Source of the DNA: JAJVIP01 sp964405835
Lineage (GTDB): Bacteria; Elusimicrobiota; Elusimicrobia; F11
NCBI GenBank assembly: GCA_964405835.1
Contig: CAYOPN010000052.1
Location: 1 to 14,221 of the forward strand
Direction of reading: 5' to 3'
DNA length: 14,221 bases
Below the pieces are notes generated by a model. The model did no database searches, was not told the DNA's origin, and worked only from the letters and a program-made list of their open reading frames with translations. Position numbers and translations under genes: made by a program. Below, in pieces: positions 1 through 7,760 of this stretch. Every line of letters begins with the position of its first letter. The first letter of the stretch is position 1.

Positions 1-1279
1 CGGCGGCTGCGATCGGTTCGTCGGCCACCGCGGTCCAAAGCTCGCCCTGCAAATCAACCATTCCTTCCAGATCGAGTTTGTCTTTGACCGTCCCCGTTTC
101 TCCGATCAGGCTTTCCGCGCCGGTTTTTGGTTTTAAATGTTTTGCCTCAAAAGTTTTTTTGAGCGCCAAGCCAAAGAAAAGCGCTGTGGCGCCAACTGTT
201 CCTCCGATCAGTTCGAGAGAAATACGGCCCATGTGCGGCGCTGCTTTGATGTCGATCAGAAAAAAAGAGCCGGTCGCAAATGCGACGAGTCCAGCGAATG
301 TGAGAAGGCCGTGTGTTGGATTGAACAATTCCAGCAATAGCAAAACGATCCCCAAACCGATAAGGGCCAGTCCCACCGAATTAATCGGAAGGACTTGCAG
401 CGAGAAGAACGCGAGCAAAAGGCAGGCCACGCCCACGGCGCCGCCAAGCCCGATGCCGGGCGAAGCCAGCTCGTAGATAAGCCCGTAAATGCCGATGGTC
501 ATCAGAATGTAGGCAACGTTCGGGTGCGCGATGATTTGCAGCCATTTCCGAAATTGGCTCATCGGAACATTTTTGAAGGTGGCGCCGGAGGTTTTGAAAA
601 CAAATGTTTTTCCATTCTTAACGATGGTTTTTCCATCAATCGCTTTGAGCAGGTCTTCCCGCGAGGCGCACACCATATCAATCACTTTTTCTTTCACCGC
701 TTCTTCCGATGTCAGCGAAACACTTTCGCGGACAGCTTTTTCGGCCCAGACCGCGTTGCGGTTTTTTCCAGCGGCGATCGTGCGAATATAAGCGGCGGCG
801 TCCGAGACCATTTTTTCGCCCATGACGGTGGTGTTGTCTTTGACGGGTTCTTTCGACTTGGGATCTTTGTTTGGAAGAGAGGGGGTTTCGCCGCCGATAT
901 TGACCGGGTGCGCCGCGCCAATGTGGGTGCCGGGCGCCATGGCCGCGATGTCGGCCGCCATGGTGATGAAAACGCCGGCGGAGGTGGCCCGTGAACCGCT
1001 GGGCGTTACGTAAACGATAACGGGGATATCGGTGTTCAGCATGAGTTGGACAAGGCTGCGTGTGGTGTCGAGGAGGCCCCCGGGCGTGTCCAGTTCGATG
1101 AGGACGGCCGACGCGTTTTCATTGGACGCGAGTTCGAGCCCGTCTTTGACGTAATCAATAAGCACAGGGTTGATGACGCCGTCCACGCGCAACCCAACGA
1201 TGGAATTGGACGCGGCCCGCGCGGCGACCGTCATCCAGAGAATTCCTGCTATAGCGGCAAAACGAAAAGCGTTCTTCAC
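1..1279 (-). CDS. NfeD-family membrane-bound ClpP-class serine protease (3' end cut by window)
   Basis: My own reverse-strand translation gives 426 codons with no stop before the window edge. The likely start is GTG at 1279, followed by a signal-like hydrophobic stretch (residues 4-22). Residues 27-215 form a ClpP/crotonase-fold protease domain, with DTPGG at 64-68 and SGSRATSAG at 94-102. Ser100 is the probable nucleophile and Lys156 (GEKMVSDAAAYI) the probable general base, as in the Ser-Lys dyad known from archaeal PH1510. Residues 255-375 hold four to five membrane segments. After residue 385 the OB-fold NfeD domain begins (LIGETGTVKDKL). By family length only about 10-25 residues are missing. 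Family members cleave hydrophobic membrane-protein segments such as stomatin C-termini; no stomatin gene is visible here. No Shine-Dalgarno sequence is seen, and a second start at Met16 is possible. It diverges from the gene at 1309. Confidence 0.93.
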   Translation of the reverse strand, partial: MKNAFRFAAIAGILWMTVAARAASNSIVGLRVDGVINPVLIDYVKDGLELASNENASAVLIELDTPGGLLDTTRSLVQLMLNTDIPVIVYVTPSGSRATSAGVFITMAADIAAMAPGTHIGAAHPVNIGGETPSLPNKDPKSKEPVKDNTTVMGEKMVSDAAAYIRTIAAGKNRNAVWAEKAVRESVSLTSEEAVKEKVIDMVCASREDLLKAIDGKTIVKNGKTFVFKTSGATFKNVPMSQFRKWLQIIAHPNVAYILMTIGIYGLIYELASPGIGLGGAVGVACLLLAFFSLQVLPINSVGLALIGLGIVLLLLELFNPTHGLLTFAGLVAFATGSFFLIDIKAAPHMGRISLELIGGTVGATALFFGLALKKTFEAKHLKPKTGAESLIGETGTVKDKLDLEGMVDLQGELWTAVADEPIAAA

Positions 1280-1290
1280 GGTGCGAAGAA

Positions 1291-1297
1291 TATAATA
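1291..1297. promoter_or_regulatory. Overlapping divergent -10 elements between nfeD-like gene and GT-C gene
   Basis: The + strand reads TATAAT at 1291-1296, a perfect -10, 12 bases before the ATG at 1309. The same bases read on the minus strand give TATTAT (1297 down to 1292), 12 bases before the GTG at 1279. No good -35 is visible on either side. Predicted transcription starts lie about 5-6 bases before each start codon, so both messages would be almost leaderless. The assignment is inferred from motif and position. Confidence 0.45.
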
Positions 1298-1308
1298 TCG
1301 GGGCTCTT

Positions 1309-2622
1309 ATGAACTCAATTCAGAAATCCCCAAAGGCCGTTCCTTATATATTCATCGTCTTGCTGGCCGTCATCGCGTTTTGGCCGACGCTCAAAGTGGG
1401 TTTTATGTGGGACGACCACGAAATGATTGAAAAAAACCCAACCATTCAATCCGTCACGATCCCGAATATTGTCCGCGCCTTTAAGGGTGACGTGTTTGAT
1501 GGCAAGGGCGATGCGTATTTTCGTCCGCTGCAAACGTTGTTTAACATGGCCGACCATGCGGTTTGGGGTTTGAGACCGTTTGGTTACCATCTGACCAATT
1601 TGTTGTTGCACATAAGCGCGTGCCTATTGCTGTTTGTTTGCTTGCGGCGGGTCTTTAACGATGAATGGAAAGCGCTGATCATCGCACTCTTGTTTTCCGT
1701 CCATCCCATTATTGTCGAACAGTTGCTGATTATTGCGGGACGCGCCGAGCTCATGGCGGCTGTTTTCACGTTTGCGGCGTTGGCGCTGGCATTCCAGAAA
1801 TCGACCGCCGCTAATATCGCGTCCGTGGTATTTTGCTTCCTGGCATGCCTCAGCAAAGAGAGCGGCGTGGCAATGCCATTCTTCCTAGCGCTGGCCGGAT
1901 GGTTCAATCCCAAACTGCGCGTGCCGGCCAAGCGCTACATTGTGTATTTTGCCGCAATCGGACTTTATTTTTTCCTGCGTTCGCGTGCCGTAGGGCCCGC
2001 CCCGCTATTTCCCGGTGCCGGTGTGTTGGTCTCTTTTTTGTTGAAAGACTTTCCAACGATCATCATCACCTATCTCCGGATCTTGATTTTCCCTTACGAT
2101 CTGCATTCCCACCGTTGCATGGTTTTTTACAAGCCGTGGATGTTTTTGTCTCCGTTGATATTGGCCGGCTTCATCGCGTTGTGCATTATTAAAAAATGGC
2201 GCTGGGGGCTATTTTCCGCCGGCTGGTTTTTAATCGGTCTTGCGCCGAAAATTCCACTGTTGGCCGTCAACAGTCTGATGCTCGACCATTGGGCCTATTT
2301 AAGCGGTGTGGGTTTGTTTATTGTTTTGGTCCACGCGCTACGCGTGCCGTGGGCGCCATTCGTTTTCCTGGCATTTTGGTTGGGGCTTGGGCACTGGAAC
2401 ATCGCCCAGCGAAACACGGACTATAAGCTATACACATGGGCACTAAAATACCCGAGTTCATCCATTGTCCGTTACAATCTCGGCGTGCTTTATTATCAAA
2501 ATGGCGACTATGCGTCGGCGCTTGCTATGTTTCAGGAATCCTTAAATATAAATCCGGATTTTCAATCGGCCGCGCATGGAAAGGTCATGGCGGCTTCCCA
2601 ACTCGGATCGGCCAAACAATAA
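1309..2622 (+). CDS. TMTC-like GT-C membrane glycosyltransferase with C-terminal TPR
   Basis: The 437-residue polytopic membrane protein has about ten hydrophobic segments. The first periplasmic loop carries the acidic pair Asp35-Asp36 (FMWDDHEMI), the usual metal/donor-binding motif of GT-C enzymes. Residues 131-148 (VHPIIVEQLL and AGRAEL) and the LSKESG motif near 181-186 match the DUF1736 core of the TMTC/PMT-like family. TMTC enzymes are known as O-mannosyltransferases in animals; the bacterial donors and acceptors are mostly unknown. Residues ~378-437 form a tetratricopeptide unit (YNLGVLYYQNGDYASALAMF), again as in TMTC proteins, though with only one or two repeats rather than a long array. 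The enzyme probably uses a polyprenyl-phosphate sugar and glycosylates a periplasmic protein or glycan. No Shine-Dalgarno sequence is seen; the stop lies 2 bases from the stop of the convergent pilin gene. Substrate is not predictable. Confidence 0.85.
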   Translation: MNSIQKSPKAVPYIFIVLLAVIAFWPTLKVGFMWDDHEMIEKNPTIQSVTIPNIVRAFKGDVFDGKGDAYFRPLQTLFNMADHAVWGLRPFGYHLTNLLLHISACLLLFVCLRRVFNDEWKALIIALLFSVHPIIVEQLLIIAGRAELMAAVFTFAALALAFQKSTAANIASVVFCFLACLSKESGVAMPFFLALAGWFNPKLRVPAKRYIVYFAAIGLYFFLRSRAVGPAPLFPGAGVLVSFLLKDFPTIIITYLRILIFPYDLHSHRCMVFYKPWMFLSPLILAGFIALCIIKKWRWGLFSAGWFLIGLAPKIPLLAVNSLMLDHWAYLSGVGLFIVLVHALRVPWAPFVFLAFWLGLGHWNIAQRNTDYKLYTWALKYPSSSIVRYNLGVLYYQNGDYASALAMFQESLNINPDFQSAAHGKVMAASQLGSAKQ

Positions 2623-2624
2623 AA

Positions 2625-3068
2625 CTAATGGGTCGACCAGATGTTGCTTTTTGAATCCGGATGCGAGCAATTTACGAGGACTTGGCCCGTATCATGCGCA
2701 TTCAACATGTAAATCCATGCCTCCGCGCCACCATCGTTTAACGCGGACGTAACTCCCGTCAAATCGACATGTCCTGGGTTTCCCAAAACCGATGGTATTT
2801 TTATCATTGGAATCTCTTTGAAGTATTTCTGATCCGTCGTTAATCCGACCGTCATGTCAGATGGATAAATTTCGTTATCGCCGTAATAGATGCTAAGCGC
2901 GCTACGCAAGGCCCCCAAATTGCTTTTTACGGTAGACTCTTTTCCTTTGTTCATCAAATCGGCAAATTTCGGGATGGCCACAGCAGCCAATATTCCAATG
3001 ACCGCGACAACAATCATTAATTCAATAAGAGTGAAGCCTTTTGGCAGGGGCGAAGTATTTGATCGCAT
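2625..3068 (-). CDS. Type IV pilin / type II secretion pseudopilin (GspG-like)
   Basis: The 147-residue protein has a class III prepilin leader: a short positive N-terminus, then KG and FTLIELMIVVAVIGILAAVA. Cleavage by prepilin peptidase after Gly11 would leave N-methylated Phe1 and the conserved Glu5. The hydrophobic helix is followed by an amphipathic stretch (STVKSNLGALRSALSIYYGDN) that is usual in GspG/PulG-type major pseudopilins. The short globular part ends in VNCSHPDSK, a tail I recall from pseudopilins of Elusimicrobiota/Omnitrophota-type bacteria. The protein is inserted in the inner membrane and assembled into a pilus or pseudopilus. No assembly ATPase, platform protein or peptidase is nearby, so this is an orphan locus and sequence cannot separate pilin from pseudopilin. 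It has no clear Shine-Dalgarno sequence and is flanked by two GT-C glycosyltransferase genes. Confidence 0.92.
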   Translation of the reverse strand: MRSNTSPLPKGFTLIELMIVVAVIGILAAVAIPKFADLMNKGKESTVKSNLGALRSALSIYYGDNEIYPSDMTVGLTTDQKYFKEIPMIKIPSVLGNPGHVDLTGVTSALNDGGAEAWIYMLNAHDTGQVLVNCSHPDSKSNIWSTH

Positions 3069-3088
3069 GAGGCTTATCTAACTAAAAT
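3059..3088 (+). promoter_or_regulatory. Probable promoter of GT-C gene 3093
   Basis: TTGATC at 3059-3064 and TAAAAT at 3083-3088 are separated by 18 bases. The -35 lies inside the start of the divergent pilin gene. Transcription would begin at about 3093-3096, at or just inside the annotated ATG. This implies a leaderless message or use of the second ATG at 3105. Motif-based inference. Confidence 0.4.
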
Positions 3089-3092
3089 TTGT

Positions 3093-4565
3093 ATGAAAAC
3101 TCCCATGAAATGGACGCGTTCCGGGTTTCCTTGGTTTGTTTTGGCGGTACTCTCTGTCGCATTTCTTTTGACGCGGACGTCTTTTTTTAACGTACTACCG
3201 CTTCCATTTTTCCAACCTGATTCCGGCTCTTACCTTAAACCCGCTTGCTCGTTTTTGTCCGGTGGCAGTATGAATCTATCGTTTGACCGGACGCCCGGTT
3301 ACCCGGCGTTTATTTTTTCGATGCTGGTGGGTGCCGGGTCTTTTTCTCGGCTGCTGGTGGTCCAGCATTTATTGTTGCTGTTGATCGGCGTTATTGCCGC
3401 TGTGCTTGTTCGCCGGTTTTTTTCCCGGTCTCTCGTGGCCGCGTTCCTGGTAGCAGGATACGTGGTGTTTCATCCCCGACTTTTCATTTATGCCCATTCC
3501 ATTATGACCGAGATCCTTTATACGGCCGCGGTCATCACGTCCATCCTCCTTCTGTATTCGGCCGAATCCAAAAAACATTGGGCGCTGTGGGCCGGCGCGG
3601 GATTGGCCGCCGGCGCGGCTTTGCTCGTGCGCCCGGTCGGATGGAGCCTTGTTCCCGCCTTTGTTGTTTGGACGCTCTGGGCGGGCCGAACAAAAAACCA
3701 TTTTAAAGGGTTGGCGGTCATGGGCGGCGCGTGGTTCGCTATTGTCGGATCGGTCATGATGTTCAACTTTTTGTTTAAAGGTTTTTTCGGACTTTGCCGC
3801 ATAGGAAGTTTCGCCTTGTTTGGTTCCTATGCGTTTCTTCTTCCGCTCGAAAAAGTCCCAGATATGAAGGTACGTCAGGTTTTAAGTCCCATCTACGCGG
3901 CGCGTCCACCGGAGCTCCGGGAACTGAACTGGGTCGTTTACAATTCTTCCGGGCCGGTCAAGGCGTTGGAGAAAATAACGGAGAATGACAACGAATTGGC
4001 GGACACCGTTGGTTCACTGACCCGTCTTGCGATAACGAGCCATCCTCTTTCTGTTGTTCAGCGGATTGCCGATCGTGCCACAAGGTTTGTCGTCCACGCG
4101 TCCAGGCGACCGAAATATCTCTTCCCGAAAGAGTACGCCTACGCCAATGGCATTATCGGGCTTTGCCAGCAGAGGGCGAAATATCTCTCAGTTGGCGATT
4201 GGTTTCCCTGCCATACCGCCGAGCTGCAAGCAGAGATCGACCGCATCAAAAGTATTCCGCTCTATCCGTTCGAAAAAACCAAATGGACCCCCTCTTTAAT
4301 TTGGTGGTTGATCACAGGGGCCGGAATATGGGTGCCCATCGCGGCCATTTTTGCAGGGATTGGGTTATGCTTTTATCGGGACAGTTTAAAGCCCGCGTTG
4401 TTGTTGCTGCTGACGGTGGGGGGCACCATTTTTCTCACGGCCGTTTCCCAAGACCTTGATGGGAGGTACACCATTCCGGTGGAACCGTTGTACGCGGTGC
4501 TGTTAGCGGCATTTGTTGAGAAGGGAGCCCTCCGGCTATTCTCTTTGCTTAAAAGCCGTTCTTGA
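3093..4565 (+). CDS. GT-C (GT39/PMT-like) membrane glycosyltransferase
   Basis: The 490-residue protein has about ten to eleven membrane segments. Early loop motifs resemble the GT39/ArnT-like superfamily: Asp43 in FQPDSGSYL, then FDRTPGYPAFI at 64-74. Long membrane helices follow, then a soluble region of roughly 110-120 residues (~270-390), and a late DGRYTIPVEPLY motif typical of the lipid-donor binding end. Such enzymes move a sugar from a polyprenyl phosphate donor to a protein or lipid on the outer face of the inner membrane. The start at 3093 has no Shine-Dalgarno sequence; ATG 3105 would remove four residues and suits the promoter position better. The gene diverges from the pilin gene across 24 bases. 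The substrate cannot be told from sequence; general function is fairly certain. Confidence 0.82.
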   Translation: MKTPMKWTRSGFPWFVLAVLSVAFLLTRTSFFNVLPLPFFQPDSGSYLKPACSFLSGGSMNLSFDRTPGYPAFIFSMLVGAGSFSRLLVVQHLLLLLIGVIAAVLVRRFFSRSLVAAFLVAGYVVFHPRLFIYAHSIMTEILYTAAVITSILLLYSAESKKHWALWAGAGLAAGAALLVRPVGWSLVPAFVVWTLWAGRTKNHFKGLAVMGGAWFAIVGSVMMFNFLFKGFFGLCRIGSFALFGSYAFLLPLEKVPDMKVRQVLSPIYAARPPELRELNWVVYNSSGPVKALEKITENDNELADTVGSLTRLAITSHPLSVVQRIADRATRFVVHASRRPKYLFPKEYAYANGIIGLCQQRAKYLSVGDWFPCHTAELQAEIDRIKSIPLYPFEKTKWTPSLIWWLITGAGIWVPIAAIFAGIGLCFYRDSLKPALLLLLTVGGTIFLTAVSQDLDGRYTIPVEPLYAVLLAAFVEKGALRLFSLLKSRS

Positions 4566-4573
4566 TGTAGGAT
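4545..4573 (+). promoter_or_regulatory. Probable sigma70-type promoter of comM
   Basis: TTGCTT at 4545-4550 and TAGGAT at 4568-4573 have exactly 17 bases between them. The -35 lies within the last codons of the upstream glycosyltransferase gene. The expected transcript has a pyrimidine-rich leader of about 45 bases before the AAAGG ribosome-binding site at 4612-4616. Confidence 0.45.
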
Positions 4574-4625
4574 CCCCGCGCTTCTCCCTCCCAAAGCATC
4601 CGTTCCCCTTCAAAGGTTGGTTTCT

Positions 4626-6173
4626 ATGCTGTCCCGCGTCACGTCCGCCGCGCTTCAAGGTATTGAAGGTGTTCCTGTTACGGTCGAAACGGATTTTCGG
4701 CCCGGTCTACCGGCTTTTTCCATTGTGGGCCTCCCCGATGCGGGTGTCCGCGAGTCGCGCGAACGCGTGATCGCGGCGATCCGCAATTCTGCTTACGTAT
4801 TCCCGCTGCACCGTATTACGGTCAACCTCGCCCCAGGCCATATTAAAAAGGAAGGCCCCTCATTTGATTTTGCGATCGCGATGGGAATTCTTTCGGTCGC
4901 CGGCATCGTGCCGGAAATTTCCGCCAAGGAGTTCGCGTTTTTGGGGGAACTGGGTCTCGATGGGGAGTTGCGGCCGGTGCACGGTGTGCTTCCCTGCGCC
5001 ATTGGACTTCGGGAGCGCGGGTTCAAAGCCTTGTTGCTGCCGGCCAAAAACGCGCCCGAGGCCGCCATTGTCGACGGATTAAATGTTTATCCAATAAACA
5101 CGCTTACGGAAGCTGTCGACTTCTTGAAAAACCCGGAATCCCGCGTTCCGTTTAATTTCGACAGAAAATCGCTGTTCCTTAATTCTCAGGCGTACACCGT
5201 GGATTTCTCCGATGTCAAAGGTCAGGCGTTTGCCAAACGCGCCTTGGAAATTGCTGCGGCCGGCGGGCACAACGTTCTGCTCATCGGGCCTCCCGGTTCG
5301 GGAAAAACGCTGCTCGCCCGGCGTTTGCCAACGATCTTGCCCGACATGGAATTCGACGAAGCTTTGGAAACCACGAAGATCCATTCTGTTGCGGGCCATC
5401 TTCGCGAAGGAAATGCGTTGATTGCGACACGTCCGTTTCGCAGTCCGCACCATCAAGTGTCCGACATCGCATTGATCGGCGGAGGGTCCAATCCGCGGCC
5501 CGGCGAAGTTTCTCTTGCGCACCGCGGAGTGTTGTTCCTCGATGAGTTTCCGGAATTCGGACGCAGCGTCATCGAAGCGCTGCGCCAGCCGCTTGAAGAC
5601 CGTTTTGTGACCGTCGTCCGCGTTGCGAATTCGGTGAAATATCCTTCCGATTTTCTGTTGGTTGCGGCGGCGAACCCATGTCCTTGCGGATATCTTGGCT
5701 CGCAAGTGCGGCCCTGCGTATGTCCTGCCCATGCGGTCCAAAAATATCGTTCGAAGATTTCCGGACCGTTGCTCGACCGCATTGATCTGCACGTGGAAGT
5801 CCCCTGCCTGAAGATCGATGAGATAACCGAAGAACCACGCGGCGTGGAATCGTCCGCATCCGTCCGCGGGCGTGTCGTGCGTGCCCGCGGTATCCAAAGT
5901 GAGCGGTTTCGCGGCCTCGGAATATTTGAGAACGGGCAGATGAGTGTGCGCCAAATAAAAACCTTCTGTCCGTTGGAGAAGGAAGGAAAAGACCTTATTC
6001 GTCAGGCCATCAAGCGGCTGGGGCTTTCGGCGCGGGCCTATGACCGGATTTTGCGCGTGGCGCGGACCATCGCTGATCTTGAGGGGAGCGCCGGCATCGA
6101 ACAGCGGCATATCGGCGAGGCGATCGGTTACCGGGTTTTGGACCGTCCGCTTTCATCGCTGGGGGAAATTTAA
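4626..6173 (+). CDS. comM: ComM/YifB-family AAA+ ATPase (Mg-chelatase-like), branch-migration helicase
   Basis: The 515-residue protein matches the ComM/YifB family along its whole length. The N-terminal Lon-like domain (about 1-170) begins MLSRVTSAALQGIEGVPVTV and includes FSIVGLPDAGVRESRERV. A Mg-chelatase AAA+ core follows: Walker A GPPGSGKT (221-228), Walker B VLFLDE (302-307), a four-cysteine insert (C352, C354, C364, C366; probable zinc site) and GPLLDRID (380-387). The C-terminal Mg-chelatase helical domain ends near 510. In Vibrio, ComM is known as a hexameric helicase that drives branch migration during natural transformation. The ATG at 4626 is preferred because AAAGG lies 9 bases upstream; an in-frame TTG at 4617 would overlap that site. 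The next gene starts 2-17 bases after the stop, so the two are probably cotranscribed. Confidence 0.95.
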   Translation: MLSRVTSAALQGIEGVPVTVETDFRPGLPAFSIVGLPDAGVRESRERVIAAIRNSAYVFPLHRITVNLAPGHIKKEGPSFDFAIAMGILSVAGIVPEISAKEFAFLGELGLDGELRPVHGVLPCAIGLRERGFKALLLPAKNAPEAAIVDGLNVYPINTLTEAVDFLKNPESRVPFNFDRKSLFLNSQAYTVDFSDVKGQAFAKRALEIAAAGGHNVLLIGPPGSGKTLLARRLPTILPDMEFDEALETTKIHSVAGHLREGNALIATRPFRSPHHQVSDIALIGGGSNPRPGEVSLAHRGVLFLDEFPEFGRSVIEALRQPLEDRFVTVVRVANSVKYPSDFLLVAAANPCPCGYLGSQVRPCVCPAHAVQKYRSKISGPLLDRIDLHVEVPCLKIDEITEEPRGVESSASVRGRVVRARGIQSERFRGLGIFENGQMSVRQIKTFCPLEKEGKDLIRQAIKRLGLSARAYDRILRVARTIADLEGSAGIEQRHIGEAIGYRVLDRPLSSLGEI

Positions 6174-6190
6174 TTTTGTTTGATTGCCAT

Positions 6191-7678
6191 ATGCGGACCC
6201 AAAGGTACTTTCCTGTCATTGTGCTCTTTGCCGCCGCTATTCTTTACTGGGTTTGCCGCCAAGCTTATTTCGTCGGTTTTTTTAACGATGACGCCTTCTA
6301 CATTATCGGCGCAAAATCGTTTTTGTTGGGGGGGTATGCGGACTTGACGCAACCCGGTCATCCGCCGCAAACCAATTACATGCCCGGTTTCCCGTTGTTG
6401 CTGGCCCCGGTCGTAGGAATTTTTTCGGGGTCGTTGCTCGCATGCCAAGTGTTTTCCATTCTGCTCGCTGTGGGGGGACTGTTCTTTTTCTGGCGAATTA
6501 TTGGTGAGACCGGGACGTTTGAAACCAAGGCGGCCGCGCTTCTCATTGCCGCTTTTAATCCATTAATGGTGAGCCTGTCGGCCCAAGTCCTATCGGACAT
6601 CGCCTTTTTCGTTTTTTCCATGGGAACCATTGATTTGGCCCGGCGCCGCTGGGAGTCGTCTCGCCAGAAGGATTGGCTTGTGCTCGCTGCTTTGACGGGT
6701 TTCAATTATTACATTCGCCCGGTCGGGTTAGCATTGGGGCTCGGCATCCTTATTGCATTGGCCGTTGAGCGTCGCTGGAAGTTATTTGCGGTGTTCGCGG
6801 GAGGGCTGGGCATTTTGATCTTTCCTTTCGCCACCACCCAGGTCTCCATTTACCTTTATGAAATTCAGTCGCCATTGCAGTCCGCTCCAGCAGACAATCT
6901 ATCGGTCGGCATGCTTAAAAACCTCCTTTATTATTTGAATGAAATGTTTGTCCGAAACATTTTTCGTTGGCCCCTGTCTTCAAGTTTTCTCAGCCATTTA
7001 GCGGTGGGCGTCGGTTTGGTTTTCACCGGGATGGGTGTCGTGTTTTTTAAGGCAAGCGGCTGGAAAAAGCTTCTGTTCCCTTATTTGGCCATGCATGCGG
7101 GGTTGTATTTGGTTTGGAGCAAGCAGTCCGGCCGTTATCTTTATCCGGTCTTTCCGTTTGTTGTTTTCTTTTTTCTCCAAGGTCTGGTCCATGCCGTAAA
7201 AAATCCCATTTGGCGCCGACCGTTTCTATGGGGAGCAACAGCGCTTATTTTTCTTTGTTATCTACCACCATTGCATTCCATCGCAAAAGCATCGTTGTTT
7301 CTTAACACGCCGATCACAAGACCATCCGAGGAAACTTATGCATGGGTCCGTTCGAATACTCCTCCCGAGGCCGTGTTTGTTGCGGAGTTGGACGGTACAT
7401 TCTTTCTCTATACCGATCGTTATGTTTATCATCTGCCGAAAATTTATGATTCGGCGCTGCTTTTGAGATGGTTTAATCAAATGGGCATCGGATATTTTGT
7501 TTTGGACAGGGCGCAATATGCGATGCGGACGCATCAAGGAAACACCCCTCACGACCCCTATCCGTATGCTGTTCTAGCGGAAATGGTCAAAACCCACCCC
7601 AATTTCAAAATGGTTTACGAAAATCCGCTAGAAAGCCTTATCATATATCGAATCGATCAAAATAAAGGCAACCCTTGA
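6191..7678 (+). CDS. GT-C (GT39/ArnT-like) membrane glycosyltransferase
   Basis: The 495-residue multi-pass membrane protein has the paired acidic residues Asp33-Asp34 (FFNDDAFYI) in the first outer loop. YMPGFPLLLAP then matches the P-x-P region of PMT_2 domains, and the SGRYLYPVFPF motif sits late in the membrane part. A soluble C-terminal domain of about 110-120 residues follows (from near PITRPSEETYAWV). It most likely transfers a sugar from a polyprenyl-phosphate donor outside the inner membrane. I chose ATG 6191; an in-frame TTG at 6176, with GGGGG 10 bases upstream, would add five residues. It follows comM closely and probably shares its transcript. It is distinct from the other two GT-C genes, so this is not a recent tandem duplication. 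Acceptor unknown. Confidence 0.82.
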   Translation: MRTQRYFPVIVLFAAAILYWVCRQAYFVGFFNDDAFYIIGAKSFLLGGYADLTQPGHPPQTNYMPGFPLLLAPVVGIFSGSLLACQVFSILLAVGGLFFFWRIIGETGTFETKAAALLIAAFNPLMVSLSAQVLSDIAFFVFSMGTIDLARRRWESSRQKDWLVLAALTGFNYYIRPVGLALGLGILIALAVERRWKLFAVFAGGLGILIFPFATTQVSIYLYEIQSPLQSAPADNLSVGMLKNLLYYLNEMFVRNIFRWPLSSSFLSHLAVGVGLVFTGMGVVFFKASGWKKLLFPYLAMHAGLYLVWSKQSGRYLYPVFPFVVFFFLQGLVHAVKNPIWRRPFLWGATALIFLCYLPPLHSIAKASLFLNTPITRPSEETYAWVRSNTPPEAVFVAELDGTFFLYTDRYVYHLPKIYDSALLLRWFNQMGIGYFVLDRAQYAMRTHQGNTPHDPYPYAVLAEMVKTHPNFKMVYENPLESLIIYRIDQNKGNP

Positions 7679-7752
7679 CAGGGTAGATTTGACAACCTAA
7701 CTTTATTGCCAGATGCCAAATTTGCATTGAAAATTAGAGTGGTTCCGGAGGG
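7675..7752 (+). promoter_or_regulatory. Promoter and strong ribosome-binding site for gene 7761
   Basis: A perfect TTGACA at 7675-7680 overlaps the stop codon of the upstream gene. It is followed after 17 bases by TAACTT (7698-7703), a weak -10. A second TTGACA at 7689-7694, 14 bases downstream, has no convincing -10 partner. The leader ends with GGAGGG (7747-7752), 8 bases before the ATG at 7761, the best Shine-Dalgarno match in the left half of the window. A new transcription unit probably starts here. Confidence 0.45.
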
Positions 7753-7760
7753 AATTTTAA

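Noticed and set aside
395..994. Open frame of 199 codons on the + strand
   Set aside because: It lies opposite the NfeD-family protease, whose translation shows clear catalytic motifs and membrane segments. The + frame product has low-complexity, shadow-like composition.
4617..4625. TTG start for comM
   Set aside because: It directly follows the AAAGG site, leaving no spacing; ATG at 4626 has proper spacing and matches the family start.
5079..6110. Long open frame of 343 codons on the minus strand
   Set aside because: It is fully antisense to comM, has no recognisable domain, and its length follows from the codon use of comM.
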